18,320 nucleotides of DNA from Alteromonadaceae bacterium. Its GTDB lineage: Bacteria > Pseudomonadota > Gammaproteobacteria > Pseudomonadales > Oleiphilaceae. The stretch covers positions 1-18,320 of the forward strand of contig JABXHG010000014.1 in assembly GCA_013393545.1 (NCBI GenBank). The letters run 5' to 3'. Positions 7,592-15,714 of this stretch are shown here, one piece after another (positions within the stretch are counted from its first letter, which is position 1; every line of letters starts with the position of its first letter). The notes beneath the pieces are model-generated. The model was not told the DNA's origin and did not search any database. It saw only the letters and a program-made list of their open reading frames with translations. Both the position numbers and the translations under genes were made by a program.

Positions 7592-8909
7592 AAACAGTCT
7601 GCAAAAAACACTCAGCCTGTGGCTGACTCTGGGGCTTACCCTGCTATGGCTGGCAGGCGTTGTCGCGTCCGGGCTGATCGCCCGGCACGAGATCAATGAA
7701 GTCTTTGACAGCGCCCTGCAGGAAACCGCCCAGCGAATTCTGCCCCTGGCAGTCACCGAAATTCTCAGCCGCGACGCTGCCGCCGGCCCGGGCCGGGCAC
7801 CGGCTCTGAAGGATCACGATGAGTACATCACCTATGTAGTTCGGGACGCCTCCGGCAACATCCTGCTGCGGTCCCATGATGCAGACGCCGCGGTGTTTGG
7901 GCCCCAACCTGAAACCGGCTTTTTCAACACCGAAAGCCACCGGATCTACGGCGCTTCTGCCGTCAGCGACACACTCTTCATCGAGGTTGCCGAGCCTTTG
8001 GCGCACAGGCGCGAAGCCTCTATTGAAACCAGCGTTGCCTTGCTCCTGCCACTAATTCTGCTGGTTCCGGTCAGCCTTGTTTGCGTGTGGTGGGCGGTCA
8101 GATTCTCGCTACGCCAGGCGTTGGTGTTCCGGCAATCGCTCGAAGCCAGAGGCAGTTCAGACCTGTCACCGGTAACGGTGGCCAGGTTGCCGGCCGAGTT
8201 TGAACCTATCGCAGCCTCCATCAACCACCTGCTGGAACGGCTGCGAAGCGCCCTGGAAGCCGAACGAAGTTTCACCGCCAACAGCGCCCACGAGCTGAGA
8301 ACGCCACTGGCAACCGCACTGGCACAAGTCCAGAGATTGAAAACAGAACTCTCCGAAGAGCCATCACACCAGAAAGCCTCTGAGATAGAAGAGTCGTTGC
8401 AGGATCTTTCACGGTTATCCAGTAAACTGCTGGAATTGGCGAAAGCCGAAGGCGGGGGCATTCTGGCGGAGAAAGAAAGCGACCTGGTGCCGGTTCTGCG
8501 CACCCTCGCGAATGAATACGAACGGCGGGAACCGGGCAGAATCCAGCTTGAGATGACAGACGCGCCTGTAACCTCTCTGCTGGACCCGGACGCCTTTGCG
8601 ATACTGGTAAGAAACCTGATCGAGAATTCACTCAAACACGGCTCTGAAACAGACCCGGTCAACATTCAGCTGCTCGCCGATGGCACGTTTATCATTTCCA
8701 ACGGCGGCCCCGTGGTTGCACCCGAGGATATGGCCCGACTACAAAACCGGTTTGCCCGCGCCAACACCAAGGCTCCAGGTTCCGGCCTGGGGCTTGCGAT
8801 TGTCCAGGCCATCACCAACAGTGCCGGCCTTGAGCTGACCCTTCGCTCCCCCGCCAGGGGGCGGGAAAGCGGTTTTGAGGCCGAACTGAATGTGGTGATC
8901 AGGCGGTAG
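7581..8909 (+). CDS. Membrane sensor histidine kinase (partner of the adjacent regulator)
   Basis: Two-component sensor of 442 residues. TM1 is about 12-34 and TM2 about 151-174, enclosing a periplasmic region of roughly 115 residues with no recognised named domain. The dimerisation domain has the H-box HELRTPLATAL with phospho-His H237. The catalytic domain shows the N-box NLIENSLKHG (345-354), the short G-like SNGGP (373-377) and GSGLGLAIV (400-408). The layout is that of QseC/PmrB-type kinases; no strong HAMP is seen, though 175-225 occupies that place. The start ATG lies inside the last codons of the regulator gene. It converges on selD with only 12 bases between them. The stimulus is unknown; the divergent redox operon suggests a metal, redox or envelope signal. 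Confidence 0.93.
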   Translation: MKTENSLQKTLSLWLTLGLTLLWLAGVVASGLIARHEINEVFDSALQETAQRILPLAVTEILSRDAAAGPGRAPALKDHDEYITYVVRDASGNILLRSHDADAAVFGPQPETGFFNTESHRIYGASAVSDTLFIEVAEPLAHRREASIETSVALLLPLILLVPVSLVCVWWAVRFSLRQALVFRQSLEARGSSDLSPVTVARLPAEFEPIAASINHLLERLRSALEAERSFTANSAHELRTPLATALAQVQRLKTELSEEPSHQKASEIEESLQDLSRLSSKLLELAKAEGGGILAEKESDLVPVLRTLANEYERREPGRIQLEMTDAPVTSLLDPDAFAILVRNLIENSLKHGSETDPVNIQLLADGTFIISNGGPVVAPEDMARLQNRFARANTKAPGSGLGLAIVQAITNSAGLELTLRSPARGRESGFEAELNVVIRR

Positions 8910-8921
8910 AAAGCAGAAGCG

Positions 8922-9959
8922 TCAGTCTTCGATAAATACCAGACTTTCTTCTGAACCAGACTCTGCCATCCGGCCCAACGGCTGAAGCTCCAGGCCCTGT
9001 TCACGGGCTTTCGCCTCGAACAGTTCGCGGCTGCTTTCAGCCACGCTCACCATCAGACCACCGCTGGTTTGCGGGTCACAGAACAGCAACTTGTCGTCTT
9101 CGGTCATACCGGAGATGGCATTGCCGAACGCCGCCGCGTTGCGGTGTGTACCACCCGGAATACAGCCGGCATCAATGTACGGCTGCACGTTCGGCAGCAC
9201 CGGCACCGCCTTGCGGCTGACCGTGGCTTTCAAACCGCTACCGCGGCAGATTTCCAGCAAGTGCCCGGCAAGACCAAAGCCAGTGACGTCTGTCATGGCA
9301 TTTACGCCATCGATTTGTGAGAACACTTCACCTACCCTGTTCAGGGTAGACATGCTTTCAACTGCTACCGCCAGATCTTCCGGGGTAACCTTGCCCTTCT
9401 TGGAAGCACTGGTAAGAATGCCCACGCCCAGCGGCTTGGTGAGATACAACAAGTCGCCGGCCTTGGCGGTGTCGTTCTGCACAATGCGATCAACCGCCAC
9501 CTGGCCAGTCACCGCCAGCCCGAAAATCGGCTCCGGCGAATCAATGCTGTGACCACCGGCCAGCGCAATGCCTGCCTCGGCACACACTGCCCGGCCGCCA
9601 TCAATCACCTTGCCCGCAATTTCCGGCGCCAGCTGGTCCACCGGCCAACCCAGAATGGCAATGGCCATCACCGGCTTGCCGCCCATGGCATACACATCAC
9701 TGATGGCATTGGCCGCTGCAATACGCCCAAAATCAAACGGGTCATCCACCACCGGCATAAAGAAATCGGTGGTGCTGATGATGCCAAGGCCATTGCCCAC
9801 ATCCGCCACGGCCGCATCATCCCGGCTGGAATTGCCCACCAGCAACTTCGGGTCTTTAAACTCCGGTGCGTCGGTGTGCAGAATACGGTCCAGAACATCC
9901 GGGGCAATCTTGCAGCCACAGCCCGCACCGTGGCTGAACTCGGTCAGTTTGATGGACAA
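8922..9959 (-). CDS. selD: Selenide, water dikinase (selenophosphate synthetase)
   Basis: Makes selenophosphate, the selenium donor for selenocysteine and 2-selenouridine in tRNA, from selenide and ATP. The 345-residue protein matches E. coli SelD (347) in length and has the N-terminal motif SHGAGCGCK, with catalytic Cys14 and Lys17 (Cys17/Lys20 in E. coli). Other family blocks are [21 protein letters not shown] and [13 protein letters not shown]. The start codon is TTG: an in-frame TAA lies seven codons upstream, no ATG or GTG falls between, and GAAGGA stands seven bases before the TTG. The active site is Cys, not Sec. selU/ybbB, often the neighbour in gammaproteobacteria, is absent, and no other selenium gene is in view. 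Confidence 0.95.
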   Translation of the reverse strand: MSIKLTEFSHGAGCGCKIAPDVLDRILHTDAPEFKDPKLLVGNSSRDDAAVADVGNGLGIISTTDFFMPVVDDPFDFGRIAAANAISDVYAMGGKPVMAIAILGWPVDQLAPEIAGKVIDGGRAVCAEAGIALAGGHSIDSPEPIFGLAVTGQVAVDRIVQNDTAKAGDLLYLTKPLGVGILTSASKKGKVTPEDLAVAVESMSTLNRVGEVFSQIDGVNAMTDVTGFGLAGHLLEICRGSGLKATVSRKAVPVLPNVQPYIDAGCIPGGTHRNAAAFGNAISGMTEDDKLLFCDPQTSGGLMVSVAESSRELFEAKAREQGLELQPLGRMAESGSEESLVFIED

Positions 9960-10044
9960 GACGTGTTCCTTCTCTTATATAAGTGTTTACTCAAACGTCC
10001 CGCTCAAGTTTACAGACAGGGGCTGCTCGCGAGAAGTTGAAAGC

Positions 10045-10668
10045 CTAGAATCTGACTGAAAGCCCCAAACCACCGGTTACGGCAACAACATCATCAATCT
10101 CTGCGCCATGCTCCGAGGTTTCGTGAGCATAATCCTCCAAAAAATCTTCATAATCTGCCGCGCTACGAACATTCAGCCAGAATTCAAGAGCCAAGTGGGT
10201 CCATGTGTAACCAACACCGCCTCCAAGCGCCAGACCGCTGAAGGTTTCTTTTTCACTGGATGAGTCATAAGTGGAATACTCAAAGGAGTCCCGAAAAAAG
10301 CCAACGGAACCATAGGCACGTAGACCGTTTTCGGCCAGGCCTGTTCCAGCCAACAATGAACCTTCCAGTGAATCCAGATCCCAGGATTCATCTTCATGCC
10401 CCTGCATGGCATAAGTGCCGCGCAAAGCAAAGTTATTATTGATCGCCCCGGTTATAAATAGTGCTGGCCCGGAAAACGTTTCAGTTTCACTGGATTCGCG
10501 GTATCCCCAGTAATATGAGCTGTCATAACGCTCAGTAAGCGTATAGCCAAGACTTGAAGCATAAGACGCCAGGCCCACGGAAAAATGCTTCATCGGTCCC
10601 GCCCCTTGGGCGAGCGCACCGGCAGAAAAAGAGGAAATGGCAGCAGCAAGAACAAGTTTACGAACCAC
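10045..10668 (-). CDS. Outer-membrane beta-barrel protein
   Basis: Exported protein of 207 residues with a signal peptide ending GALAQ (about 21). The body alternates polar and hydrophobic residues in strands rich in Tyr, Gly and Ser, and it ends in LSVRF, with the terminal Phe that is the usual barrel-assembly signal of outer-membrane proteins. Size and pattern suit a small eight-stranded barrel (OmpA-TM/porin-like); acidic loops fall near 93-100 and 170-192. Cargo or partner cannot be told. The start is GTG at 10668, with AGGGAG six bases upstream; the next Met is residue 26, past the signal peptide. It lies 85 bases upstream of selD on the same strand, with no evident functional tie. Confidence 0.78.
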   Translation of the reverse strand: MVRKLVLAAAISSFSAGALAQGAGPMKHFSVGLASYASSLGYTLTERYDSSYYWGYRESSETETFSGPALFITGAINNNFALRGTYAMQGHEDESWDLDSLEGSLLAGTGLAENGLRAYGSVGFFRDSFEYSTYDSSSEKETFSGLALGGGVGYTWTHLALEFWLNVRSAADYEDFLEDYAHETSEHGAEIDDVVAVTGGLGLSVRF

Positions 10669-10817
10669 GGAAGACTCCCTGTATCATGGTCAAAATTCAT
10701 ATTGCATATATTTTACCAAGGCTAAAGCCAATACGCTCATGCAAAAGACAACTATTATACCCTTCCCGTTGCAGTTCCCGTTCGCAGCCTGCACCAGTCA
10801 AAAGGAGAGATTTACAA

Positions 10818-11981
10818 ATGACCACCCCAGGCCCAGCCACCCGCATCATCCACAACCGCCGCCATCAGGACCAGCAGGGCAGCCCCTACTCACCGGTTTA
10901 CAACACCACGACCTACCGGTTCGAGAACACCCAGGCGTTGCTGGATGTAATTGGCAAACGCACCGAGGGCAACCTGTACACCCGCTGGGGCACCAACCCG
11001 ACTATCCAGGAGCTGGAACAGGGCCTGGCCGGATTGGAAGAAGCCGAAACGGGGCTGGCGTTTGCCTCCGGCATGGCGGCTATTTCCGCGACACTGCTGG
11101 CCCACGGCCGTAAAGGCATTGTCTGCGTGGGCGATTTGTACGGCGGTACCCAGGAATTTCTGATTAACCACTGCCAGACGCTAGGCATTCCGGTTACCTT
11201 CCTGTTCCGCGAACAGCAAAACGAACTGGCCGAACACCTGAGCGCACCGGGCAAACTGGTGTATTTCGAAACCCCGGCCAACCCCAACATGCGCCTGCTG
11301 GATATCCGCAAACTGGCCGAAACCGCCCATCAGCAGGGTGCTCTGGTGGCGGTGGACAACACCTTCGCCAGCCCCATCAACCAGAAACCACTGGCACTGG
11401 GGGCGGATCTGGCTCTGCACAGCGCCAGCAAATACCTGGGCGGGCACAGCGACATTACCGCCGGAGCGCTGATGACCAGCCAGCAACTGGCCGAACCCGT
11501 GGCTGCCTGGCGCAAGAACCTGGGCCAGCTTCTTGCCCCGGAAACCGCCGCTCTGCTCTCCCGCAGCCTGCGCACGCTGCCGGTCCGAATCCGCCAGCAC
11601 AACGAAAACGCCCAGGCCGTGGCACGAGCCATGGAGAAACACCCGAAAGTCAAGAAAGTGCACTACCCGGGCCTGCCCTCGTTTGACGACCACGAACTGG
11701 CCAAACAGCAAATGACCGGCTTCGGCGGCATGCTCAGCATCGAAGTGGCCGGTGGGCGAGATGCCGCCGCCAACGTCGCCGACAACCTGAAAGTCTTTCT
11801 GCTGGCCACCAGCCTGGGCGGCGTGGAAAGCCTGGTCAGCCAGCCCTGCGCCACCAGCCATTACGGCCTGAGCGAAGAAGAGCGGGAAAAACGTGGTATT
11901 GGAGAGGGCATGTTGCGGTTGTCCGTGGGCTTGGAGGATGCGGAAGATCTGATTGCTGACCTGCAGCAGGCTTTCGTGTAA
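10818..11981 (+). CDS. Cys/Met-metabolism PLP-dependent enzyme (cystathionine gamma-synthase/lyase-like)
   Basis: Fold-type I PLP enzyme of 387 residues in the trans-sulfuration family (cystathionine gamma-synthase, beta- or gamma-lyase, methionine gamma-lyase, O-acyl-homoserine sulfhydrylase). Visible blocks are YTRWGTNPT (54-62), a variant of the usual YSRxGNPT with one extra residue; FASGMAAI; YFETPANP (149-156); VDNTFASP with D180 contacting the pyridine nitrogen; and SASKYLGGHSD with PLP lysine K205. The C-terminus has SLGGVESLVSQP and MLRLSVGLEDAEDLIADL, both typical. The frame is open upstream to 10554, but that region covers the divergent beta-barrel gene; ATG 10818 with AAAGGAGAG eight bases upstream is the real start. 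Which reaction it performs is not decidable here. Confidence 0.9.
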   Translation: MTTPGPATRIIHNRRHQDQQGSPYSPVYNTTTYRFENTQALLDVIGKRTEGNLYTRWGTNPTIQELEQGLAGLEEAETGLAFASGMAAISATLLAHGRKGIVCVGDLYGGTQEFLINHCQTLGIPVTFLFREQQNELAEHLSAPGKLVYFETPANPNMRLLDIRKLAETAHQQGALVAVDNTFASPINQKPLALGADLALHSASKYLGGHSDITAGALMTSQQLAEPVAAWRKNLGQLLAPETAALLSRSLRTLPVRIRQHNENAQAVARAMEKHPKVKKVHYPGLPSFDDHELAKQQMTGFGGMLSIEVAGGRDAAANVADNLKVFLLATSLGGVESLVSQPCATSHYGLSEEEREKRGIGEGMLRLSVGLEDAEDLIADLQQAFV

Positions 11982-12035
11982 CTTGCGACCAAAGCATCTA
12001 AAACGTTGCATTACGCGATAAAGCAGCTAATATGA

Positions 12036-12055
12036 TTCATTATATCGAAAATGAA
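12036..12055. promoter_or_regulatory. Inverted repeat, candidate autoregulatory operator
   Basis: TTCATT and AATGAA form perfect six-base arms around an eight-base spacer, in an AT-rich stretch 26 bases before the start of the HTH regulator gene. HipB-type regulators bind inverted repeats with this geometry (six-base arms, eight-base spacer) in front of their own operons. The sequence of the arms differs from the E. coli site, so the call rests on symmetry and place. Confidence 0.4.
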
Positions 12056-12081
12056 ACAGATAAGATGCTTCAGGAAACCCC

Positions 12082-12393
12082 GTGAGTAAGGTTCATCACC
12101 AACTGAAACAGCGGCGACAAGCGCTCGGTCTGCGCCAGCAGGATATGGAAATGCGCATTGGCATGCCGCGTCAACAATACCAGCGCCTCGAAGCCGGCGG
12201 TAACCCTCGCCTGGAAACACTCGAATTGGTCGCCAAAGGCATGAGAATGCAAGTCATGCTGGTGCCGGAGGAAAAGGTTCTCGAGGTAGAGGCCGTTATC
12301 GCGGGCAAAACGGCTGTGTCAGCCGCCAAAGAGCCAGAGGCAAACCATGTAGCTGACGATCCCTGGCGCGGGCTACTTGGGGATGATGAATGA
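12082..12393 (+). CDS. XRE-family HTH regulator, HipB-like antitoxin type
   Basis: Small DNA-binding protein of 103 residues. Residues 7-60 form a Cro/C1-type helix-turn-helix (LKQRRQALGLRQQDMEMRIGM, then QQYQRLEAGGNPRLETLELVAKG). It is followed by the MQVMLVPEEKVLEVEAVIAG segment usual in HipB-like regulators and by a C-terminal tail ADDPWRGLLGDDE. The start is GTG, with AGGA six bases upstream. An inverted repeat 26 bases before the start suits autoregulation. HipB proteins normally lead a hipBA toxin-antitoxin operon, but no intact hipA follows; only a short open stretch lies before the rnk-like gene. It may be an orphaned antitoxin or a free-standing repressor. Confidence 0.82.
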   Translation: MSKVHHQLKQRRQALGLRQQDMEMRIGMPRQQYQRLEAGGNPRLETLELVAKGMRMQVMLVPEEKVLEVEAVIAGKTAVSAAKEPEANHVADDPWRGLLGDDE

Positions 12394-12529
12394 GCTACCT
12401 TTGCAGCCATTGCTATTCCCACCCCGGAGCGGTAGATTCAGCTTTATAACCGATTACCTCCAGGCCCCGCCAAATCCCGACCGGGCCGCGTTATTACCCA
12501 AATCCCTATTTGATTTTTCGGAGACAGCC
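12383..12529 (+). pseudogene. Possible hipA N-terminal remnant between HTH gene and rnk-like gene
   Basis: An ATG-ATG overlapping the 3' end of the HTH gene (stop 12391-12393) opens a frame that runs without a stop straight into the rnk-like gene. The start-stop overlap is typical of hipB-hipA pairs, and the segment SGRFSFITDYL resembles the start of the HipA N-terminal subdomain (GxxSFxYxxxWL). Only about 49 codons exist before the rnk-like start, and nothing like the HipA kinase body is present. It may be a decayed hipA, a leader of a longer rnk-like protein, or chance. The similarity was judged by eye. Confidence 0.25.
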
Positions 12530-12919
12530 ATGTCTGAGTTGCCGTTTATTGTTGTTGCGGAAGAAGATTACAACCGGCTCACCGCTCTGATCGAACGTAT
12601 GGACAGAACGTCTGACGTGATTGACGGCCTGGAAGAAGAACTGAGCCGCGCCGACCTCAAACCCTTGAGTGAAATGCCGGACACCATCGTCACCATGAAT
12701 TCCCGCGTGCGCTTTCTGAATGAAGACGCGAACCAGGAACACGAGATGACACTGGTATACCCGCATGAAGTGGGTGAAGCATCAGACAAAGTGTCCATTC
12801 TCGCCCCGGCCGGCGCCGCCATGCTGGGCCTGGGTATTGGCGACCGCATTGAGTGGCCGATGAAGGGGCGCAAGCCGATTCACTTAAAGGTGGTTGGGGT
12901 TACTCGCGCCGGGGCGTAA
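12530..12919 (+). CDS. rnk: Rnk-like GreA/GreB-family regulator (regulator of nucleoside diphosphate kinase)
   Basis: Cytoplasmic RNA-polymerase-binding protein of 129 residues. E. coli Rnk (136 residues) has a shortened coiled coil and an FKBP-like GreA/GreB C-terminal domain. Here residues 10-45 form the short helical part (EDYNRLTALIERM), too short to reach the polymerase active site as GreA does. Residues 50-125 form the C-terminal domain, with VRFLNEDANQEHEMTLVYPHE, VSILAPAGAAMLGLGIGDRIEWP and HLKVVGV. In the family such proteins compete with Gre factors at the secondary channel. The frame is open 150 bases further upstream, but ATG 12530 with GGAG seven bases before it gives the family's normal length. 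Confidence 0.85.
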   Translation: MSELPFIVVAEEDYNRLTALIERMDRTSDVIDGLEEELSRADLKPLSEMPDTIVTMNSRVRFLNEDANQEHEMTLVYPHEVGEASDKVSILAPAGAAMLGLGIGDRIEWPMKGRKPIHLKVVGVTRAGA

Positions 12920-12942
12920 CGCTAACAGCAAAGCACAAAACA

Positions 12943-12967
12943 GCCGGGACGCAGATAGCAGCCCGGC
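12943..12967 (+). terminator. Weak hairpin after the rnk-like gene
   Basis: GCCGGG (12943-12948) pairs with CCCGGC (12962-12967) around a 13-base loop, 23 bases after the rnk-like stop. No T-run follows, so as an intrinsic terminator it is poor, though its place suits one. Confidence 0.25.
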
Positions 12968-13087
12968 ATGTAAATATCACTTCACCCAAACCTTGACCCC
13001 AATCAAATCTGGCCAAAAGGACGACAGACCCACCCTACTCGGATACGTAGAATCCCATACCAAATATTAAATGAGTTTTTCACAGGT

Positions 13088-15649
13088 ATGTCTCGAGCCG
13101 CACCTTCTATCCAGCGCTATCTGCTGACCCGCACGTTTCTGTTTTCGGCCATCGGCTTTCTGATTCTGCTGTTCGTTTGCCGCCTGGCTTACGAGGCCAG
13201 CATTCGCGACAGTGCCGATCAGGTTGCCAAATCCGTGGCCGAAAGCACGTTCAATTCCATGTATCTGGTGATGAGTCAGGGCTGGACGCGAACACAGCTG
13301 GAACAGTTCATGCAACAACTTTCCAGCCCCAAAGAATCCGAAGCCTCCATTGACGTGATGGTGTATCGCGGGGAGCTGGTTACCGAGCTGTATGGCGAGA
13401 TCGACCAGCCGCAAATGGACAAGGCCATTCGGGATGTCATGCGCGATGGGGAGGTTCTTCAACGCACCTATGGCAACGAGCAACGCTACCTGCACCCGCT
13501 GAAGGCGGAGGAGGCTTGCTTGAAATGCCACACCAACGCCAGCGTGGGCGATACTCTGGGCGTTATCGAGGTGGAGCAGGATCTCACCGAGCAGATGGAT
13601 ATCGCCAGCCGCAACCTACTGTATTACCTGCTGGTGCTCTCTCCCCTGCCGATTCTGTTCGGCTTCTGGGCAGTGCGCTCGGTAACGTTCCGGGTCAATC
13701 ACTCGGTTGACGAGCTGAGCAAGCGCATCAAGAAGGTGGAAACCCTGCAGGACCTCAGCCAGCTCTCCCGCGAAAACGAAGACCTGGGCTTCCGGGAGCT
13801 GAACCAGATTTTCCATCAGGTAGAAACCCTGGCCGAACGGCTCCAGGGCATAGCGGTTGACAAGGATTTGCTCGAATTCGAAATTCGCTTGCTGGAGAAA
13901 TTCGTGATCACCTCCGAGGTGGTGCGCGACTGGCGTGAATACATCAACATGCTGATGCTCGACATCAACCAGGTGATCCAGATTTACACCATGTTTTCCA
14001 TTTTTAAGGTGGACGACGAGGTGTTTGACCTGGAGATTTTCTGGATGAAAACGCCTTCCGACAACACCCGCAAGATGATGGAAACGGCCATCCGCAACCG
14101 TCTGCAGGGTAACGAGCACTTCGGTTTGCCGGGTGAGGTCATCATCCACCACAACAGCGTGCACTCCGACGGCCCGCCTTTGGAGCTGGAGCCGGCGGAA
14201 ATCGAGCTGCAAACCAAGTCGCTGCTGGTGGAAACCCCCAAAATCGGCGGCATTGTTGGCATTGGCGTGCACGCCGATATCGTCAAGGACAACACCAGGC
14301 TGCTGGTGCTGGAGAGCATCCTGTCCACGCTGTTGAACGTAGTGGGCTCGGTGAAGGCCATCTACAAATACACTCGGGATCTGGAGTACTACGCCACCCG
14401 CGATCCGCTCACCAACCTGTACAACCAGCGCATGTTCTGGGAGCTGCTGGATTACGAGCTGGACCGCTGTCAGCGTCACGAATACCAGGTGGCACTGCTG
14501 ATGGTTGATCTGGACAACTTCAAGGCCATCAACGATGGCTATGGCCACGCCACCGGCGACAAACTGCTGCGCCAACTGTCACTGGAGCTGCAGAAGGTGC
14601 TGCGCACCGGCGATGTACTGGCCCGTTATGGCGGCGATGAGTTTGTGGTGGTTCTACCTGAAACCAGTATTGAGCACGCCCAACAAGTCGCCGAGCGGCT
14701 GCTGCAGTGCATGCAGGATTTCAGTCTGGAAACCCCGAAAGACGGCGTGGTGCGGGTCACCGGTTCTATTGGTGTGGGCCTATTCCCGGACCACGCAGAG
14801 AACCGCAAGGATCTGTTCATGTTTGTGGACAACCTGATGTACCGCTCCAAGAGCCAGGGCAAAAACCGCATCAGCCTGCCCCACAAGGAAGACGTGGCGG
14901 AAATTTTCAACGATCTGAACCAGAAAATGGTGCTGGTGAACGACGCCATCGAGAACCACAGCGTGGTGCCGGTGTTCCAGCCCATTCAGCCCAATGGCGA
15001 CCAGATTCCGGCCATGGAGGTGCTCAGCCGTATCGAGCTGCCGGACGAAACGCTGATGACAGCGGGCGAGTTCATCGAGATTGCCGAGTCCATGGGCAAG
15101 GTGCATCTGATGGATTACATCGTGATGGAGAAGGCCTTCAAGTATGTGCGGGACAACAACTATCAGGGGCTTTTGTTCATCAACCTTTCGCCGCGATCCA
15201 TACTGGTGCGGGACTTCCTGCAAACGCTGCATGACCTCACAGACCGCTACCAGTTGGACCACAGCCGCATTGTGTTTGAAATTACCGAACGCGACACGGT
15301 GAAAAACATGGGGCTGCTGGAGAATTTCGTACGCAGCCTGAAAGACTCCGGCTATCTGCTGGCCATTGACGATTTCGGCTCCGGCTTCTCGTCATTCCAC
15401 TATCTGAAGTATCTGCCCATCGATTTCGTGAAAATCGAGGGCGACTTCATTGCCAACATGGCCAACGACCCCCGGGACCTGGCCTTTGTAGTCAGCATTA
15501 CCGATCTGGCCAAGAAGCTCAAGCTGAAAACGGTGGCGGAATTCGTAGAGAATGAAGAAGTGCTGGAAATGGTTCGGGAAGTGGGCATTGATTACGCCCA
15601 GGGCTTCCACATTGGCCGCCCTCAACGGGAGATGCCGGGCTCTGAGTGA
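13088..15649 (+). CDS. Membrane c-di-GMP enzyme: heme-c-type periplasmic sensor, GGDEF and EAL domains
   Basis: Protein of 853 residues that could make and/or break c-di-GMP. TM1 (about 13-33) and TM2 (178-198) bracket a periplasmic domain containing CLKCH (144-148), a single CxxCH heme-c site in a Tll0287/DUF3365-like context (HPLKAEEACLKCHTNASVGD). Residues 200-430 are a helical linker and a GAF-like region without clear identity. The GGDEF domain is intact: DPLTNLYN (439-446), DLDNFKAIND, GGDEF (515-519) and an inhibitory RxxD site (R506-D509) five residues before it. In the EAL domain the signature is EVL (644-646), but the other metal and catalytic elements remain (NLSP, EITERD, IDDFGSGFSS, VKIEG, AEFVE, AQGFHIGRP). 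The ribosome-binding site is weak. No partner gene is adjacent. Confidence 0.93.
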   Translation: MSRAAPSIQRYLLTRTFLFSAIGFLILLFVCRLAYEASIRDSADQVAKSVAESTFNSMYLVMSQGWTRTQLEQFMQQLSSPKESEASIDVMVYRGELVTELYGEIDQPQMDKAIRDVMRDGEVLQRTYGNEQRYLHPLKAEEACLKCHTNASVGDTLGVIEVEQDLTEQMDIASRNLLYYLLVLSPLPILFGFWAVRSVTFRVNHSVDELSKRIKKVETLQDLSQLSRENEDLGFRELNQIFHQVETLAERLQGIAVDKDLLEFEIRLLEKFVITSEVVRDWREYINMLMLDINQVIQIYTMFSIFKVDDEVFDLEIFWMKTPSDNTRKMMETAIRNRLQGNEHFGLPGEVIIHHNSVHSDGPPLELEPAEIELQTKSLLVETPKIGGIVGIGVHADIVKDNTRLLVLESILSTLLNVVGSVKAIYKYTRDLEYYATRDPLTNLYNQRMFWELLDYELDRCQRHEYQVALLMVDLDNFKAINDGYGHATGDKLLRQLSLELQKVLRTGDVLARYGGDEFVVVLPETSIEHAQQVAERLLQCMQDFSLETPKDGVVRVTGSIGVGLFPDHAENRKDLFMFVDNLMYRSKSQGKNRISLPHKEDVAEIFNDLNQKMVLVNDAIENHSVVPVFQPIQPNGDQIPAMEVLSRIELPDETLMTAGEFIEIAESMGKVHLMDYIVMEKAFKYVRDNNYQGLLFINLSPRSILVRDFLQTLHDLTDRYQLDHSRIVFEITERDTVKNMGLLENFVRSLKDSGYLLAIDDFGSGFSSFHYLKYLPIDFVKIEGDFIANMANDPRDLAFVVSITDLAKKLKLKTVAEFVENEEVLEMVREVGIDYAQGFHIGRPQREMPGSE

Positions 15650-15666
15650 GCCCGGTTTCCTGCTAC

Positions 15667-15703
15667 ACTGTTCGCCTTCTATAGCGGCCATACAGCGAAC
15701 AGT
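15667..15703. repeat. Nine-base-arm inverted repeat between the GGDEF/EAL gene and dusA
   Basis: ACTGTTCGC (15667-15675) and GCGAACAGT (15695-15703) are perfect reverse complements around a 19-base loop; CTAC and GTAG extend the stem past a one-base bulge. It starts 17 bases after the GGDEF/EAL stop and ends 11 bases before the dusA ATG. It could end transcription, act as a leader hairpin for dusA or be a protein-binding site. No T-run follows. Confidence 0.45.
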
Positions 15704-15714
15704 AGTAGCTAACC

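Noticed and set aside
10554..10817. N-terminal extension of the PLP enzyme by 88 codons
   Set aside because: It runs antisense through the beta-barrel gene, the composition is not protein-like, and an ideal ribosome-binding site precedes ATG 10818.
13616..14575. A 319-codon open frame on the minus strand within the GGDEF/EAL gene
   Set aside because: Shadow frame of a strongly supported gene; its sequence is low in complexity and has no recognisable motif.
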